From positions 45,840,501-45,904,500 of the forward strand of contig NC_092587.1 of NCBI RefSeq assembly GCF_047663525.1: a stretch of 64,000 nucleotides of DNA, in the 5' to 3' direction. This DNA comes from Anas platyrhynchos (taxonomy: Eukaryota; Chordata; Aves; Anseriformes; Anatidae). A program made the translations under genes and the position numbers. Below, one piece after another: positions 52,361 to 64,000 of the stretch. Every line of letters begins with the position of its first letter. The first letter of the stretch is position 1. The notes beneath the pieces are model-generated. The model saw only the letters and a program-made list of their open reading frames with translations, was not told the origin of the DNA and ran no database searches.

Positions 52361-54448
52361 GGGGGATGAGCATGCTCACAACAGCTCCTTACGGTTGTGG
52401 GAGCCTACACTCATATAAAAACATTTGCTCCTCTGTACTTGGTGTTTAAAATGCTATTTATCATTCAGCTTGAGAACAGCAGTACAACTGATAACCAGGG
52501 TGCCACAGAGAATGCTACCTGGTCAGTGTGGACAACCCATGGTGTGAGACTTGTTTTCCTTAAAGTTCTTGTAGTTTTAGTCATACGTGTTTGGGCTTAT
52601 TTTGCAGGTCTATTTCTATTCAGCTTTTTCTCATGCCATTAAAAATCAGCTCAGCAACAGTACTTGGCTCTGTAAATAAACCCGAGGCTAGGCCAGGAGC
52701 AATACCAGTTTAATGTCAACAAAGAAGCTGGTATATATTCTTTCATATTCTCTGCCCTTTTTCCCCCTCCTGCTTTTTTTTTTCTTTTTTTTTTTTTTTC
52801 CCAAAAATATTTATTTTAAGCAACTGAACAAATGATTGGAGAAGACAGAGTACAATGTGATATCTTTGTAGCACATTGCTTAATATCCCAGGTGTAATCA
52901 ATTGCAACAATCTGTAGCAGTGGAGAGTTTACATAAGTCAGCCTGATGTCAGGAAAAACTTAAATTCTTCTGCTTTCTAAAAAGCTTTTTTAAAAATGTG
53001 TATTTTTTTGGCCAGAAATTTAATGTGAATAGGTGTTTTCAGTACACCTAAACAGTATGCATATATACTCTGGCATCCTCTCCACCCTCCACCCCCCGCC
53101 CCTTTTGTTATCATTTAATGCTTGGCTTTACAAACTTTGAAACTACCTAATATTAGATCATTTCAAAGCTACATCTGTTGGTTTCAAGGTTAAGCTAGGT
53201 GTTGCAATACAGTACTGCTAAAAAGTTAACTATATAGAAATACCTTGACCAAGGTAAGGTCCACTTTATGAACAAATTATTGTCTTGGAATATTGAATGG
53301 AAACAAGAAACAGAGATAAGCTACCCTATGAGGATAGTTACAATAGCTTCAGTACAATAACACTAAAAGACTGTGTCTTTACATTATTTTTGAGTCTGCA
53401 TTCATGTAACCAGCAGCTCATCCTAGCATTGATGCTGCCCAGTCAAAGCTCCACGAGATCTCTCCACTGCATCTCTGTTGATGCAAAAGATAAACAGGGC
53501 TGGGTGAAGTGGGGCCCTGGACACGTCTTGTGCAAGATCCCCCATCAGCATCACATAGCTGGAAACTACTAGTGTGTTGAAGCATCTCAAATTGAACCCT
53601 CCAAAAACAGTGCTGAGAGATTATCAAAGACCCTTTCAGCTGACTCCACAGGCCAGTAAACAAAAGTATTTTAGTTGCATTTGCAGTGGTTATTTTCATT
53701 CCACCAAATTAAATAAGCTAATATTAGTCTAACTCCTGGCAATTTTCAACTTACCAATTTACCTTGTTTGTGTTGCATAAAACTGCCTCTTATTCCATCT
53801 AGACTATTTATTAGATCTGTTTGTGATGACAGAGATGCTTGAGAAGTAGGCAACTATGTAGGCATTTGTTTTTTCATGTCAATAGCCTGAACCCCAATCT
53901 CAGGCTAGGGCAGATTAGTGCTCATACCAGATAGCTCTACCAGGACCATGGGTTTCAAAAATTCTCCTTAGGAAACAGAAGTTTCATTAGAGGTTAGAAA
54001 TATAAATTGGTGAAGTGACAGATTCTATGATATGATGGAAGCTCAATTATAAGTGGATAACATAATATAACAAGTGCAGATGAAATCCTATTAAGGTCTG
54101 AAAATCCAATATCTCATCTTCCTGACTTTTAATTGATCTTTACACATACTGTCATTGCAGTCAAATATTTGAAATGATTCCTGTACACATAAACAAATGT
54201 AAGCACATTAACTCTGTTAATAATTTTAACAAGTAATTTGTATTTCCCATTAGACTGTCTTACAATTTGCTTTACTATAATTAAAGATATCATCAGTGAT
54301 AAGCTTTAATGTATTATTTAAAGTCTGCCTGTTTATAAGATTTGCTTTTATCATTAACTGCTGGTTGATAAGATTCACACATACCTTCATTAAGAAATTA
54401 TATTTTACGTCTAAAACAAATGAGGTGTTCAGGTAGGGAAGGACTGCC

Positions 54449-54474
54449 TTTTTTTTTTTTTTTTTTTTTTTTTT
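54449..54474 (+). repeat. Poly-T tract, 26 nt
   Basis: An uninterrupted T run. Confidence 0.97.
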
Positions 54475-57400
54475 AAACAGAACCTAAGTATGGATTTTTC
54501 TTCCTAAGGTTTATCTGTGGTTAGGCACCAGTAAGTAATGGCTTTCAGTCTGCTTTACCAGAAAAGCAACAGAGTTGCTGAACAGCGTATCCTTCATTTG
54601 GCATAAAATTGCATGTCTCCGTGATATCTACAGTACTGAGAGAAGAGAGAAGTTCTTCACATGAAGATAGTTATGGAAACTTACTGTGGAGCAAAGTCGC
54701 AGGTCACTGTGCTTTTGGGTAGGATGAAAAGCCCTAAAAATGGAAATTCTTTTGTCTGGGTTTCTCAAAGCCCAGACAGCAGAGGCTTTCAAAGACCTAG
54801 CTAGAGAAACAAATGGATACCATGCAATGTGGAGCACTGCTTAAATCCTTTGCAAATACTGTGCTGTTTATACTCTTCCAAATCAGATACAAAACACCCC
54901 TTCTTTACTCTTCAATAACACAATGGGAATCAGCAGACTACCCGCCTCTGCCCCTGTTCTGTTTTACACAATTGTTATGTGCCTCTTAAAAGCAAAGTAC
55001 TCTTTACAGACTTTTGAGATTATTTCTTTCACATTACTTGCCAAGAAGAGAAAGAGAATTAATATGTATGTTTCCAGCTTGAGGTCTGAACTATTTACTT
55101 GTGGTACAAATGTGACATTTGGGAGTCTTTCTTTTTGTATACCCAACACCACCACATTGTAAACAAAAGCAACTTTTGACACCAGCTATGACTAATCCAC
55201 TGCTTTAGTTCAGTAGGTAGAACATACGTTCAATTCATAACCAAACAGTTGAAATTACCCTGTGAGGCTGGAAAATTGATGAGCAGTTTAACAACTTTTT
55301 TTTTTTTTTTAATAAAAAAAGGTTATGCGAATTCTAGGCAGCAGTAACATCCCAGTGAATAAACTGGCAGAGTAGGTGGAGGTGAAAGAAATCTTCCTTA
55401 GTTTATTTTTCACTTGTGGTTTTGTTTCAAGTTTTGTTGTTGTTGCTGGTTTCTGTTGTTGTTTGGTTGTTTTTTGTCCTCAATTTTATTTTAAGGGATG
55501 AAACACTTATTTTCCAGCCTCAGCACCTGCTGCTTTATTGTTCTTATTTTTATGTAGAGAGGAGATGATTTGGACTTTAATTAAAATTGGGATCATTTCT
55601 TGCCATGGAAGTATATTAAACATTTTACTAGCAAGAACTAGCATGCAGTAAAAGTTTTTTTTCTATTATCTTGATGACACTTTCAAGATTCTTCTATCAT
55701 GAAAAGAAGACCACAAAGATATAACTGGCAAGTAATAGATGGATGCTCTTCCATTCTGTGGTACTCAGAACAGCAAAACTGTTTGTATCTTCCTCTCCCA
55801 AGATCTGTTACCTTTCCTCTGTAACTTACATTTTCCAAACTGTCAAGAGGAGAACAGATTCAAGTATAACATTAACAGAGAACTGTTTAACTATTTATGC
55901 TGCTATAATTTTGTATTGATTTTATGTAAACTTTTAACCAAACACAGATTGCACTGCTTAAAGAAGACTTTTGGGAGTTCCTAATAAATTGCCTTTCCGA
56001 TCTTTAATGGAGCATTAGTAATTATCGGATACAATGTGATTTAAAGTCATTTAGAAGCCACAGAACAGTAGTTTGATACAGTACATTTCTGTCTCCCCAG
56101 CAAATTGTGTCATATGCAGTTTATATCTGACAAAATACTAAAAAAAGTACTGACAATAATTTATCTTGATTGTAAAATTCTATGTTATCATCAGGACACT
56201 GTATGTTCTATAATGTATTCACTGTTAACAATAGTGATTTAAGCATTTCTACAGGAAAAATAATTAGCATAAATATGGGAAGATGCACAACAGAAGCAGG
56301 AACTTGTACCTATTTTCAATAATATCTAAGCCAAGGGAAAGAAACCAAGTGCAGAGCAAGTAAGAAGGCAAATACATGAAAACACTTTACTGCTTGCAGT
56401 AGTCAAAATTAAAATTGGCTGCCCATTGAAAGATCCAAAGAAAGAGAGATTATTATTCTAGAGTTAAGACAGAAATTCTGGTGATGACCAAATCTTTAAA
56501 AACTTTCAATCTGTTGTGCATTAACAGCCGAGGGGACCCAATGGATGTGCATCACTCAGAGTATAGACGAGAGTATATGCACCACAGGAAAAACAGAAGC
56601 TGCTATGACATTGCAGCTGGACACAAATGCTCTGGAGGGGATACATGAATGGCCTGACAAGTCCTCTGTGCCTTACCCATTTTGTTTCCAGTCCTGATAA
56701 CACCTCAGATACTTGCTTTAGATACAAAAGTCTCCAGTAATTTTTCCACAGTCCCCCTGATAGTTCTCTGGCATGGCTGGTTCACGGAGGCTGACTGTAC
56801 AGTGAATCGATGACCCACTGGGGAAAAAACTCACTTTGTTGTTACTGCCTTTTTTTTTTTTTTTTGTCGCTGACAATCCCCGTATCTTCCATAGCCTGTG
56901 CCTAAGGCACTGTCTTTTTATTAGGTACCCCATAGCCGTGAGCAATGGCCCCATCACCTCAGAGTTGCACAGAGGCCAAACATAACGCTGGTACCCAGCA
57001 TGATAAGGGTGCAACAGCTTTCAGTCCATCCCACCATCACTATACACAGCCAACAGCTCACAACATACACAGCCAACTCATAATGCTCACTGTCCCCCTT
57101 CATTGTTGCTCTCCTCTTTGTTGCTCATCCCCATGTGCCCTGAATCCCCTGTCCATGTCCTTCTCAGCTGCTAATCCCCCATGGCTCAGCCTCCCATGCC
57201 TGTCTTTTGTGCATCCATCTTGCATCTATTTGTATTTCTATGTACAATGTCTGAATCACATCTTCAGTTTCTTTTCACTGCTAGCCACTTCCACTTTTTC
57301 TATCTGACTGTTACTGCCACTCAATTCTCTTTCATATTTCCACTCTATCCACAGCAAGCACTGCCCAGGCCTGCAATAAATTTAAGCTAACCCATTTCTT

Positions 57401-58946
57401 TTTCCTTCCATCAATCTATCCTGATGCCTTTTATCAGTTTCTTCCCTAGGGAATTACTTGCCCTTTACTTGGCCCCTATAACACTGTTGGAGTAACTGTA
57501 TTCCTAGCAAGTCTCCCCATCTATCTTCAGCATTTATGGTACTCAGGTCATTACAGAACATAGGCACCACTACCTTTCCCCAGATCACCAGTTACCGTTG
57601 GAGCCTCTTCCATACCATTCAACCCATTAATCACATATTTTATCAGTAGTCTCATTCCTTTCTCTCTACCTCTACTTCATACATACATTTCCATACCTTT
57701 ACTAATCTATAAACAAAAGAACACACAAGAAGTCCACACAGATTAAAAGAAGCTTGGAAAACTTGAATTTGTAGATATTTTCTGCCAAGCAGAGCTGAAC
57801 AAGCTGTCGTAAAGAGCAATGCCCTCCTATTTCTTTGCAGATCGTCAGATTCCCATCTGTGGTGTAAGGCCCCAAAAAATTGGTCCATTAATTTGAGCAG
57901 TCAATAAATGGGGTCTGCTGCTTTATTTCTCCATTTGGTGGAGCAGAAAAGAGCAACATGATTAAGCAAACATTTTCAAGAATTAGGAGATATCTTCATT
58001 TTTTAACATTCATTTTGTGGTACATAATAAGTCTCAGAGGTCACGGGCTTGACTCTATAAAGTAGAAATCCTACAAATATTCCATACAGCCCTCGCTAGT
58101 GGGAAGAAGCAAAAACATTCACAGAAAACAAGCAGCTAGCCTACCTCATCTATTACCTCAGTCAGCTTATTCCCATGTGTGCAAGAACCTTCTTAGGTAG
58201 ATCTAAAACTAGACAGTGATTGATTATGGAAAGAACTGTTATATAACTTAGACATTATCTTGGTTTCCACAACCCTAATCACAAAGTTCCAAATGCATTC
58301 AAGTGACAAACCAATTTAAAAACAATTTGACTCCCAAGACAATCACAACAGGGAAAGACTTTAAACTGAGCAGGTATTACAATGCAATTAGCACAATTAA
58401 CCCTTTGTCACAGCAGCAAATCAAGAGTTTCCACCTCTTAGTGTTTCTTTAAAAAGTCTGTGATTGGAAAATTGACTTCCAGCAGGGAGGAGTTAACACT
58501 ATGGCAATCTCTTCCTTACAGATTTTTAACAGTCACCAGGTGGCAAAATCTATTTATACACCATATGTTTGTAATAGGATCTCAGTTTGTAAGATACAAC
58601 ATTAAATTTCTTGAATGAATATACTGAACAGAATAGCATGACAACTGGAGCTGAAATAACATGATGAAACATATTAAAATTGGTGTTAATATAATAATCA
58701 TCTGTGTTTTGTTCCATATGGCAATTTATGTTAACAGCTAAGTTAAACCCCATCTGTTTCTTCAAAAATCGAATGTAATAAAAGAAGAAAGGTCATGATC
58801 ATGAACTTCTGCCTCCAAGTCGCATTGTGTGTATTTAATAATGAACATATAGCACACTGGATTTCTATGTGATGTGCACCAAGTCAAAAGACAAGCTTTT
58901 CCTCGTGCAAAAACTAGCATTTTGTATGCTCTGTATCCTGACTTAC

Positions 58947-59141
58947 TGAAGAGTCTTGAGGAGGGGACAGCTGGCAGCAGAATGGTCAATGGCAACATAA
59001 AGAACTGATCTAATTTTTTCCTGCTCCAAAGATCCTGTCAGTACAGGGTACACCTGATTCTGCAGCAATGACAAGACAAATGGTGTATTCCACACATCTA
59101 ACAGGTGTGCTATGCTACCCTTCTGCTTGTACTGAAATGCG
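58947..59141 (-). other. Exon-like open segment with AG acceptor and GTAAGT donor, unknown identity
   Basis: The minus strand has a pyrimidine-rich run ending CTGTACTGTCAG and then 195 nt, closed by a perfect GTAAGT donor at 58946-58941. One frame is open throughout (64 full codons) and includes HLLDVWNTPFVLSLLQNQVY and VLYVAIDHSAASCPLL. I do not recognise the family and see no dynein motif. Frames of this length arise by chance, so only the pairing with good splice signals makes it notable. It could be a real exon of an unidentified minus-strand gene or a coincidence. Confidence 0.2.
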
Positions 59142-59226
59142 CTGACAGTACAGCAATGGGGAACATTTGTCTTTATCTTTATAACAACTGACAAGATGCA
59201 TGATTACCACTGTAAGGGTATCGGGG

Positions 59227-59247
59227 AAAAAAAAAAAAAAAAAAAAA
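59227..59247 (+). repeat. Poly-A tract, 21 nt
   Basis: An uninterrupted A run. Confidence 0.96.
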
Positions 59248-59866
59248 GAGTTCTGTCTATGAGCCTAGTTATTAGTTACACACTGAAATGCTGACCAAGT
59301 CTAGCAGAGTAGGAATTATTTGTAAAATTGCCTTCAAAAAACATTATCTCCCACTCCGCTTCCAATAAATATCACACAGATCTCACCTGCACTAGCTTTT
59401 CATATTCTTTTGTTAGCATTTATGGCAGTTTTGTAACTTAGACAAGTTCAAACTATTAATGGCCACTTAAAATTCATCACATCTGTGATTTTATTTCTTC
59501 AAACTTTGAAAAAATCTAATTATTATAATATACATATATACATATAATCAACATAAAAATCTCATGAATGGGATGAATTCATCTGCCTGTGAATTTGCCC
59601 ACTGTGGGCAAAATATGTATATTTTGTTAGTCTTTGAAAGCAATACTCAGTCAGAGAGTCCTCATTTGGGCATCCACCTCACATCTTGTATTGCACTGAA
59701 ATACATAAAGAAAGGGTCTAGGCTGTCAGTTTCTGCCATACACATTAGCAATATTTCTTATATCAGCCCCTTAAATAGTCCAGTATCACTGAACCATCCT
59801 CTCTACAGTGGGTGAATTCCCCACTTGCTGCCTGCAAGTTAACCCAGAGTGTAACCTTTGTAGCTT

Positions 59867-59983
59867 CTATGAATACATTGATGTGTGAATATAATCTGTC
59901 GATTGCTTAACAGCATAGTCCTGAGTGAAGTGCAACAAATTTGCTGCATAAACAGCTCTAGGCTTCCCATTTGGATCTAGGAG
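59867..59983 (-). other. Exon-like open segment with good acceptor, unknown identity
   Basis: A strong acceptor-like sequence (TTACCTTTCTGTATTTCAG) precedes an open frame beginning LLDPNGKPRAVYAANLLHFT and running to a TAG at 59867. No clear GT donor was found before the stop, so it could at most be a terminal exon. That would conflict with it lying upstream of the 58947-59141 segment in a single gene. The family is not recognised. Confidence 0.15.
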
Positions 59984-62900
59984 CTGAAATACAGAAAGGT
60001 AAGCATTTATGCAACCTGAGAGACTTATGTTAGCTACACAAATATAGAAGATTAGGAACATTTCTTATTCCTGTCAATTATAATTTAAGCTTCATGAATT
60101 GCCTCAGAAGGCACTGTAAAGGCAAATGTGGGTTTTTCCCTACCTATGCAAGTATAGCTTCAGCTAACTCCTTTCTGCAAGGAAATTGTAACTACAACAC
60201 AGCTAGCTGGGACTCGGGCATGGTTCCTTCAAGGATGTGGATTAAGAAAAGGTCAAAAGTATCTTGCAAAATGTCCTCCAAGACCTACTTTGTGCTCCTC
60301 TGTAAAGACAGTGGATGAAAACCAGTGTAGCTGTGTGACTTATTACAACAGTCAATCTTGCCCAGGAACACCAGCAGCTCCTGATCAGGGCAGAGCAGAG
60401 AGGATACCCAAGTCTCCAGTACAGTGAATGTTGATTTTAAATTTTTTTCCCCTCAACACATGTTAGCAAAAGGGATAATTGGAAAACAAATCTATCTTTG
60501 AAATAGTTCTGACAACATCCTGTCCCTACTCAGAGTCACAGTCATGTGGTTTCTATTGCCTCCTTGCAAGCCTTAGTTTTCTGTTGCCTGTCCCCTCTGT
60601 AAGCTTCATGGCCAGGTATTATACCCTTATATCTGTCTGCAAAAGCTACTAATAAATTGCTTAGCCAGTTAGGCATATCACTAATAAATAATAATAAATG
60701 AGGAAAGTAGGTATTTAAATAGGTTGTAAAGAGTTAGTTCTGTTATGGGCAGGTATCACCTCAGGAGAGCTGTTGTGGCCTCTTTCCATATTCACAGTCC
60801 TACATGGTTCTTTTTTATTTATGATAAAGTAAAACAGAAATGAATTTAGAGGGAAATGATATCACTCGTATGCCATTAAAATTGAGATATAAGCCACAGA
60901 AGCCAAGACATGCAAAGACAAGACACAACTGTCATTTTTCCTGACACCATGCAGTCTGACACTGTGTCAGACTTAACTTTGAATTTCCTGTCTTTGGTGG
61001 GTTTTTGTTCTAACCCTGAGACATCATTTAAATGTAGTTTGTCATTTCTGAATATAACTGTAACTCTTATATTATCAATAATAATAGGATACCTTCTGCT
61101 CCTCAGGGGCAAACTCTCAAACAAATGGCTTGTGAATCAATAAATAGGTTAGTCTGTTGCAGCTGAATTCATTTATTCATGAGATGCTTATCTCTCTGTA
61201 AATTCCTTAGGAAAAATCCTTAATCCTACCATACTGAATTGACTATTTATCAGTTTTAAATTGGACCTTATTAATTTTTTTTTCCCATGTTGGAAAATAT
61301 CTCTCACACAATGTATTTTTGTATGGAATTAAATTTCTTTCTGACTTCCTTTTCTCTCTGAGGGACTAAACCCACTGGTTAAGAATGGGAAATAACAGAT
61401 GGCAACAAGCTCCCATATACAAATCTGCTGTGTCTGAGCATCCTATAAGCTCTCTTTGCAATCTACTTGCAGAAGTCTGTATGCTACAGCACAAGCACAG
61501 TCACATTTGGCTTCTCACTCATCGGTGACAGGCTGCACTGTTTCTCCCTTTGTTTTATTGCCGGCTCATTGGCAGCTGCTGTAAGTAGAGATCAGCTCCA
61601 TCACAAGTGAGCACAATTATATTTATAGGGTACAAAGGTACTTACAAACCCTTAAGCATAAAATTGAATTCAATGCTAAGGTTATGATTCAGGTTTTGCC
61701 TACTGACTGTGGCAGGAGATGTCTTCTCAAGATCTGGGAACTAAGAAAACAACGTTTTGCTGTGGGCTCATTTGAATAATCTCACTACTCATTAAACACA
61801 GCTGCAAGGCAAGGAATGACAGAGTTCAAAGGCAAACCAGGGGAATATATTAGTAACAAAATTATTGTCAGAGCCTTTAGGTATGTTTCCCCAATCTTCC
61901 TCAACATGATACCATTAATTACAATAGGAATGATTTTGTCACTGCAAACACTTGAAAAGGTTAGAAGAATATTCTGTGTGGGTAGCCTAAGTGTCTATTT
62001 TTAGCAATGTTGTTGCTAGAGAATTTCAAAATGCTATACAATTTGATTAAGGACCAGAAGATGGGTTAGGTGGGGGTGCTTGTGGCTTATTTCATTTTAT
62101 GTGATTGGTGAGTTGTAGAGCCCACACAGTGTGTTCTTCTAAAAATGGCTGTTGATGTAATTAAAATATATTGCCTAATTCTAATATTTTTCAAGAGGCT
62201 ACTGACTGCAGGAAAAACCAGCATTCAGAGATTCACACAAGGTTATGTTTTGCTTGTGTTTTTACAGATTACTGTCATCGAGCTCCTTCTCTGGCCAAAT
62301 GGCACCCACTGGCTCGTCAGCAATGCGCCATTCTCCGCCTTTTGGCAAAGGGGTGGTTGGGCTCATGGCATGTGTTCGCTGACACACCTGTTACAACAGG
62401 CAGAGAGCACGGAGATGGGGAGGCTCTCTCAATTCAGTTCCTGTGACTGGAGGGTGCCAAAATGCTTCAGGGCTACTGAAGTGTTGACATCTCTAGTGCA
62501 ATTTTCATCACTCTCTTTGCTAAATAAAATAAGCTTTCCAATACGGCCCAGGAGATTGGAGTAGTGTCTTTTTTCTTCTCTACAAATCAGAACTGCTTCC
62601 ATTCTTTAATATTTATCAACCCGAATCCTGAGGGAAATATTCAGCCTCTCATTCTCCACAATATGTGTTTTTCCTCACCCAAAAAAAAAGCTGCTGGATT
62701 CTATGAGGCAAAGAGATTCAAATGTATTTGATTTGGGAGAAGGGAGATATTACAAGTGCTTGGAGGACTATGTGGCAAGTGGCCATTTTTCAGATCTGCT
62801 ATTGTGATCAGAAGCAGAGTGACTGGAAGGTATTTTCCATAAAATACCTCTCTGGAGCTAAATCTAGGGACTGGGGCATTGTTTGTGAAAACACGGTCAT

Positions 62901-63238
62901 TTTTAAAGGAAATGTACTTGTTTACAAATCATAAAAAGTTTAATAGATACTTCTCCCATAGGCAGAATTACAGCCAGCTAGAGCTGAAGAAAGTTAATTT
63001 ATAAATACCTGAATTGAGAAGGAGCACTGAAAAATAAAAGACCGCAAGTGGCACTGACAAAGCTTGTCACTTTTACATCTTGTAAAAGTTGCAAAGGGAA
63101 TGCTTTGTGGGAAGGAGTTACAAGAACTCTCAATTAACCCTTGGCTTGCATGGCACTTGAGCACCTGCTTATTTTCCAGCCTGGAAGAAATAACTCCGTT
63201 AAAGCAGAGCACAGCCTTTAGCAAGGGCAGGTAAGGGG

Positions 63239-63283
63239 GCCATGCCGTGCCGTGCCATGCCATGCCATGCCATGCTGTGCCCC
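63239..63283. repeat. (GCCAT/GCCGT)n pentanucleotide repeat
   Basis: About eight 5-bp units, with CpG-containing GCCGT units alternating with GCCAT or GCTGT. The mixture looks like CpG decay between units. Confidence 0.93.
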
Positions 63284-63539
63284 TGACTGCTCATTTCTTA
63301 AGATAGAGAGTGAAGAAGCCTGCCAGCAGCAGGTTTATTCTGCAAAGCAGATCAGCAGGCATACAAAGTTTGGTCATGTTTACTGTGGATTTAAGTCTTG
63401 TTTTGGTCCTGCAGACGCTTTGCTTAACCCTGCAATGTCATTCACAGATGAGTTCACAGGAAAAAGTCCTTTATTATAACAAGCCGACGCCAGCTGTTTT
63501 TAGCCTTTCTATGTGGGAACAAATGTCATGAAAAAGAAG

Positions 63540-63720
63540 GAAAGCGAATATGCTTTTCTTCATGGGGAATTAAAAGCACTGAAAGCCACGGGCCTATCTC
63601 ACTGCACAATTTAATTAGACTATTTTTCAGCGGTTTGTTTAGTTCTCTTATTTATATTTAATGCGGCTGTAAACAGCAAGCAAGGAGTTTGATTCACCAG
63701 TGTAATGATGCATTATGTTA
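63540..63720. promoter_or_regulatory. Candidate conserved noncoding element
   Basis: Unique sequence with homeodomain-like TTTAATTAGA, forkhead-like GTTTGTTTAG and TGTAAACAG, and preserved CpGs (AGCGGTTTG, AATGCGGCTG). It lies just before a small CpG cluster at the window end. Conservation was not tested. Confidence 0.18.
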
Positions 63721-63742
63721 GCAACCAAACCCCTGAGACTTT

Positions 63743-63920
63743 GTGATCCTGGCATTTCTGGCCGGGTCAGCTCCTGTTATTCCCTTTGGGGCCCGGCATG
63801 CGAAGCACACCAGCGTTTGTCCTCGTGGGGCGGGGGGCAGGCCCACCAGCAGGCCAGCAGCTGCTGTTGCTAGGCAGGAGCCAGGGTCCCGCCGTGGGGT
63901 CGCGCTTGCTCCCTCCACGC
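63743..63920. promoter_or_regulatory. Small CpG cluster
   Basis: About a dozen CpGs occur within about 180 bp, including TCGTGGGGCGGGGGGCAGGC and CCCGCCGTGGGGTCGCGCTT, in an otherwise CpG-poor window. It could be the edge of a CpG island or a distal regulatory site. No transcription start is identifiable. Confidence 0.3.
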
Positions 63921-64000
63921 TATCTGTTTGTCATCACAAATTACTCCAGATGGATTGAAGGAAAGTAAACTCGTATTCTTGGGAAGGTCTGAGCACACAG

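Larger units (their letters stand above)
52361..64000. other. Noncoding stretch to the window end
   Basis: I recognise no gene. It contains poly-T tracts near 52778-52800, 54449-54474, 55296-55311 and 56851-56866, poly-A at 59227-59247, two exon-like minus-strand segments near 59-60 kb, a pentanucleotide repeat at 63239-63283, a possible conserved block at 63540-63720 and a CpG cluster at 63743-63920. Confidence 0.5.

Noticed and set aside
63252..63290. MPCHAMPC peptide repeat
   Set aside because: It is simply the translation of the pentanucleotide repeat.

Overview
This is vertebrate nuclear DNA, almost certainly from a bird. The evidence is several chicken-repeat-1 (CR1) LINE fragments of avian type, moderately AT-rich sequence, long homopolymer tracts, almost no SINE-like sequence, and protein similarity that appears only as short exons bounded by splice signals. 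Nothing indicates a bacterial, phage or organellar origin. Nearly all open reading frames of 60-130 codons here look like chance frames, many containing poly-K or poly-F from A/T tracts.

The one recognisable gene is on the minus strand. Three exons in the correct order and compatible phase (26702-26461, 17289-17140, 7831-7598) encode consecutive parts of the third AAA+ module (AAA3) of an axonemal dynein heavy chain: the Walker A region, the Walker B and conserved AQPPIELL block, then the APPGGG segment. Introns of about 9.2 and 9.3 kb separate them. The gene appears to be decaying. The first exon has GG where the acceptor AG should be, and an altered Walker A. The third exon has a stop codon, with the dynein-like sequence moving into another frame and back. 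The middle exon looks intact. I recognise no AAA1, AAA2 or AAA4 exons elsewhere. I therefore read it as a DNAH-family unitary pseudogene or severely eroded gene; the paralogue cannot be fixed from what is visible.

Layout: 1-7.6 kb, no recognisable gene, poly-T tracts. 7.6-26.7 kb, dynein exons and introns, with one possible conserved regulatory block in each intron. 26.7-36.8 kb, intergenic or upstream intron, with a plus-strand CR1 3' end at 30.3-30.6 kb, a GC-rich low-CpG block at 33.6-33.9 kb and a longer minus-strand CR1 with reverse-transcriptase remnants at 35.7-36.8 kb. 36.8-52 kb, mostly unique noncoding DNA, with an old CR1/L3-like remnant at 44.7-44.85 kb, a 209-codon unexplained frame at 47.1-47.7 kb and a micro-exon-like element at 48.13-48.17 kb. 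52-64 kb, a CR1 3' end at 52.15-52.36 kb, two exon-like minus-strand segments near 59-60 kb, a pentanucleotide repeat at 63.24 kb and a small CpG cluster at 63.74-63.92 kb.

No genes here work together as a pathway. The main biological story is probable loss of an axonemal dynein heavy chain gene in this bird lineage.
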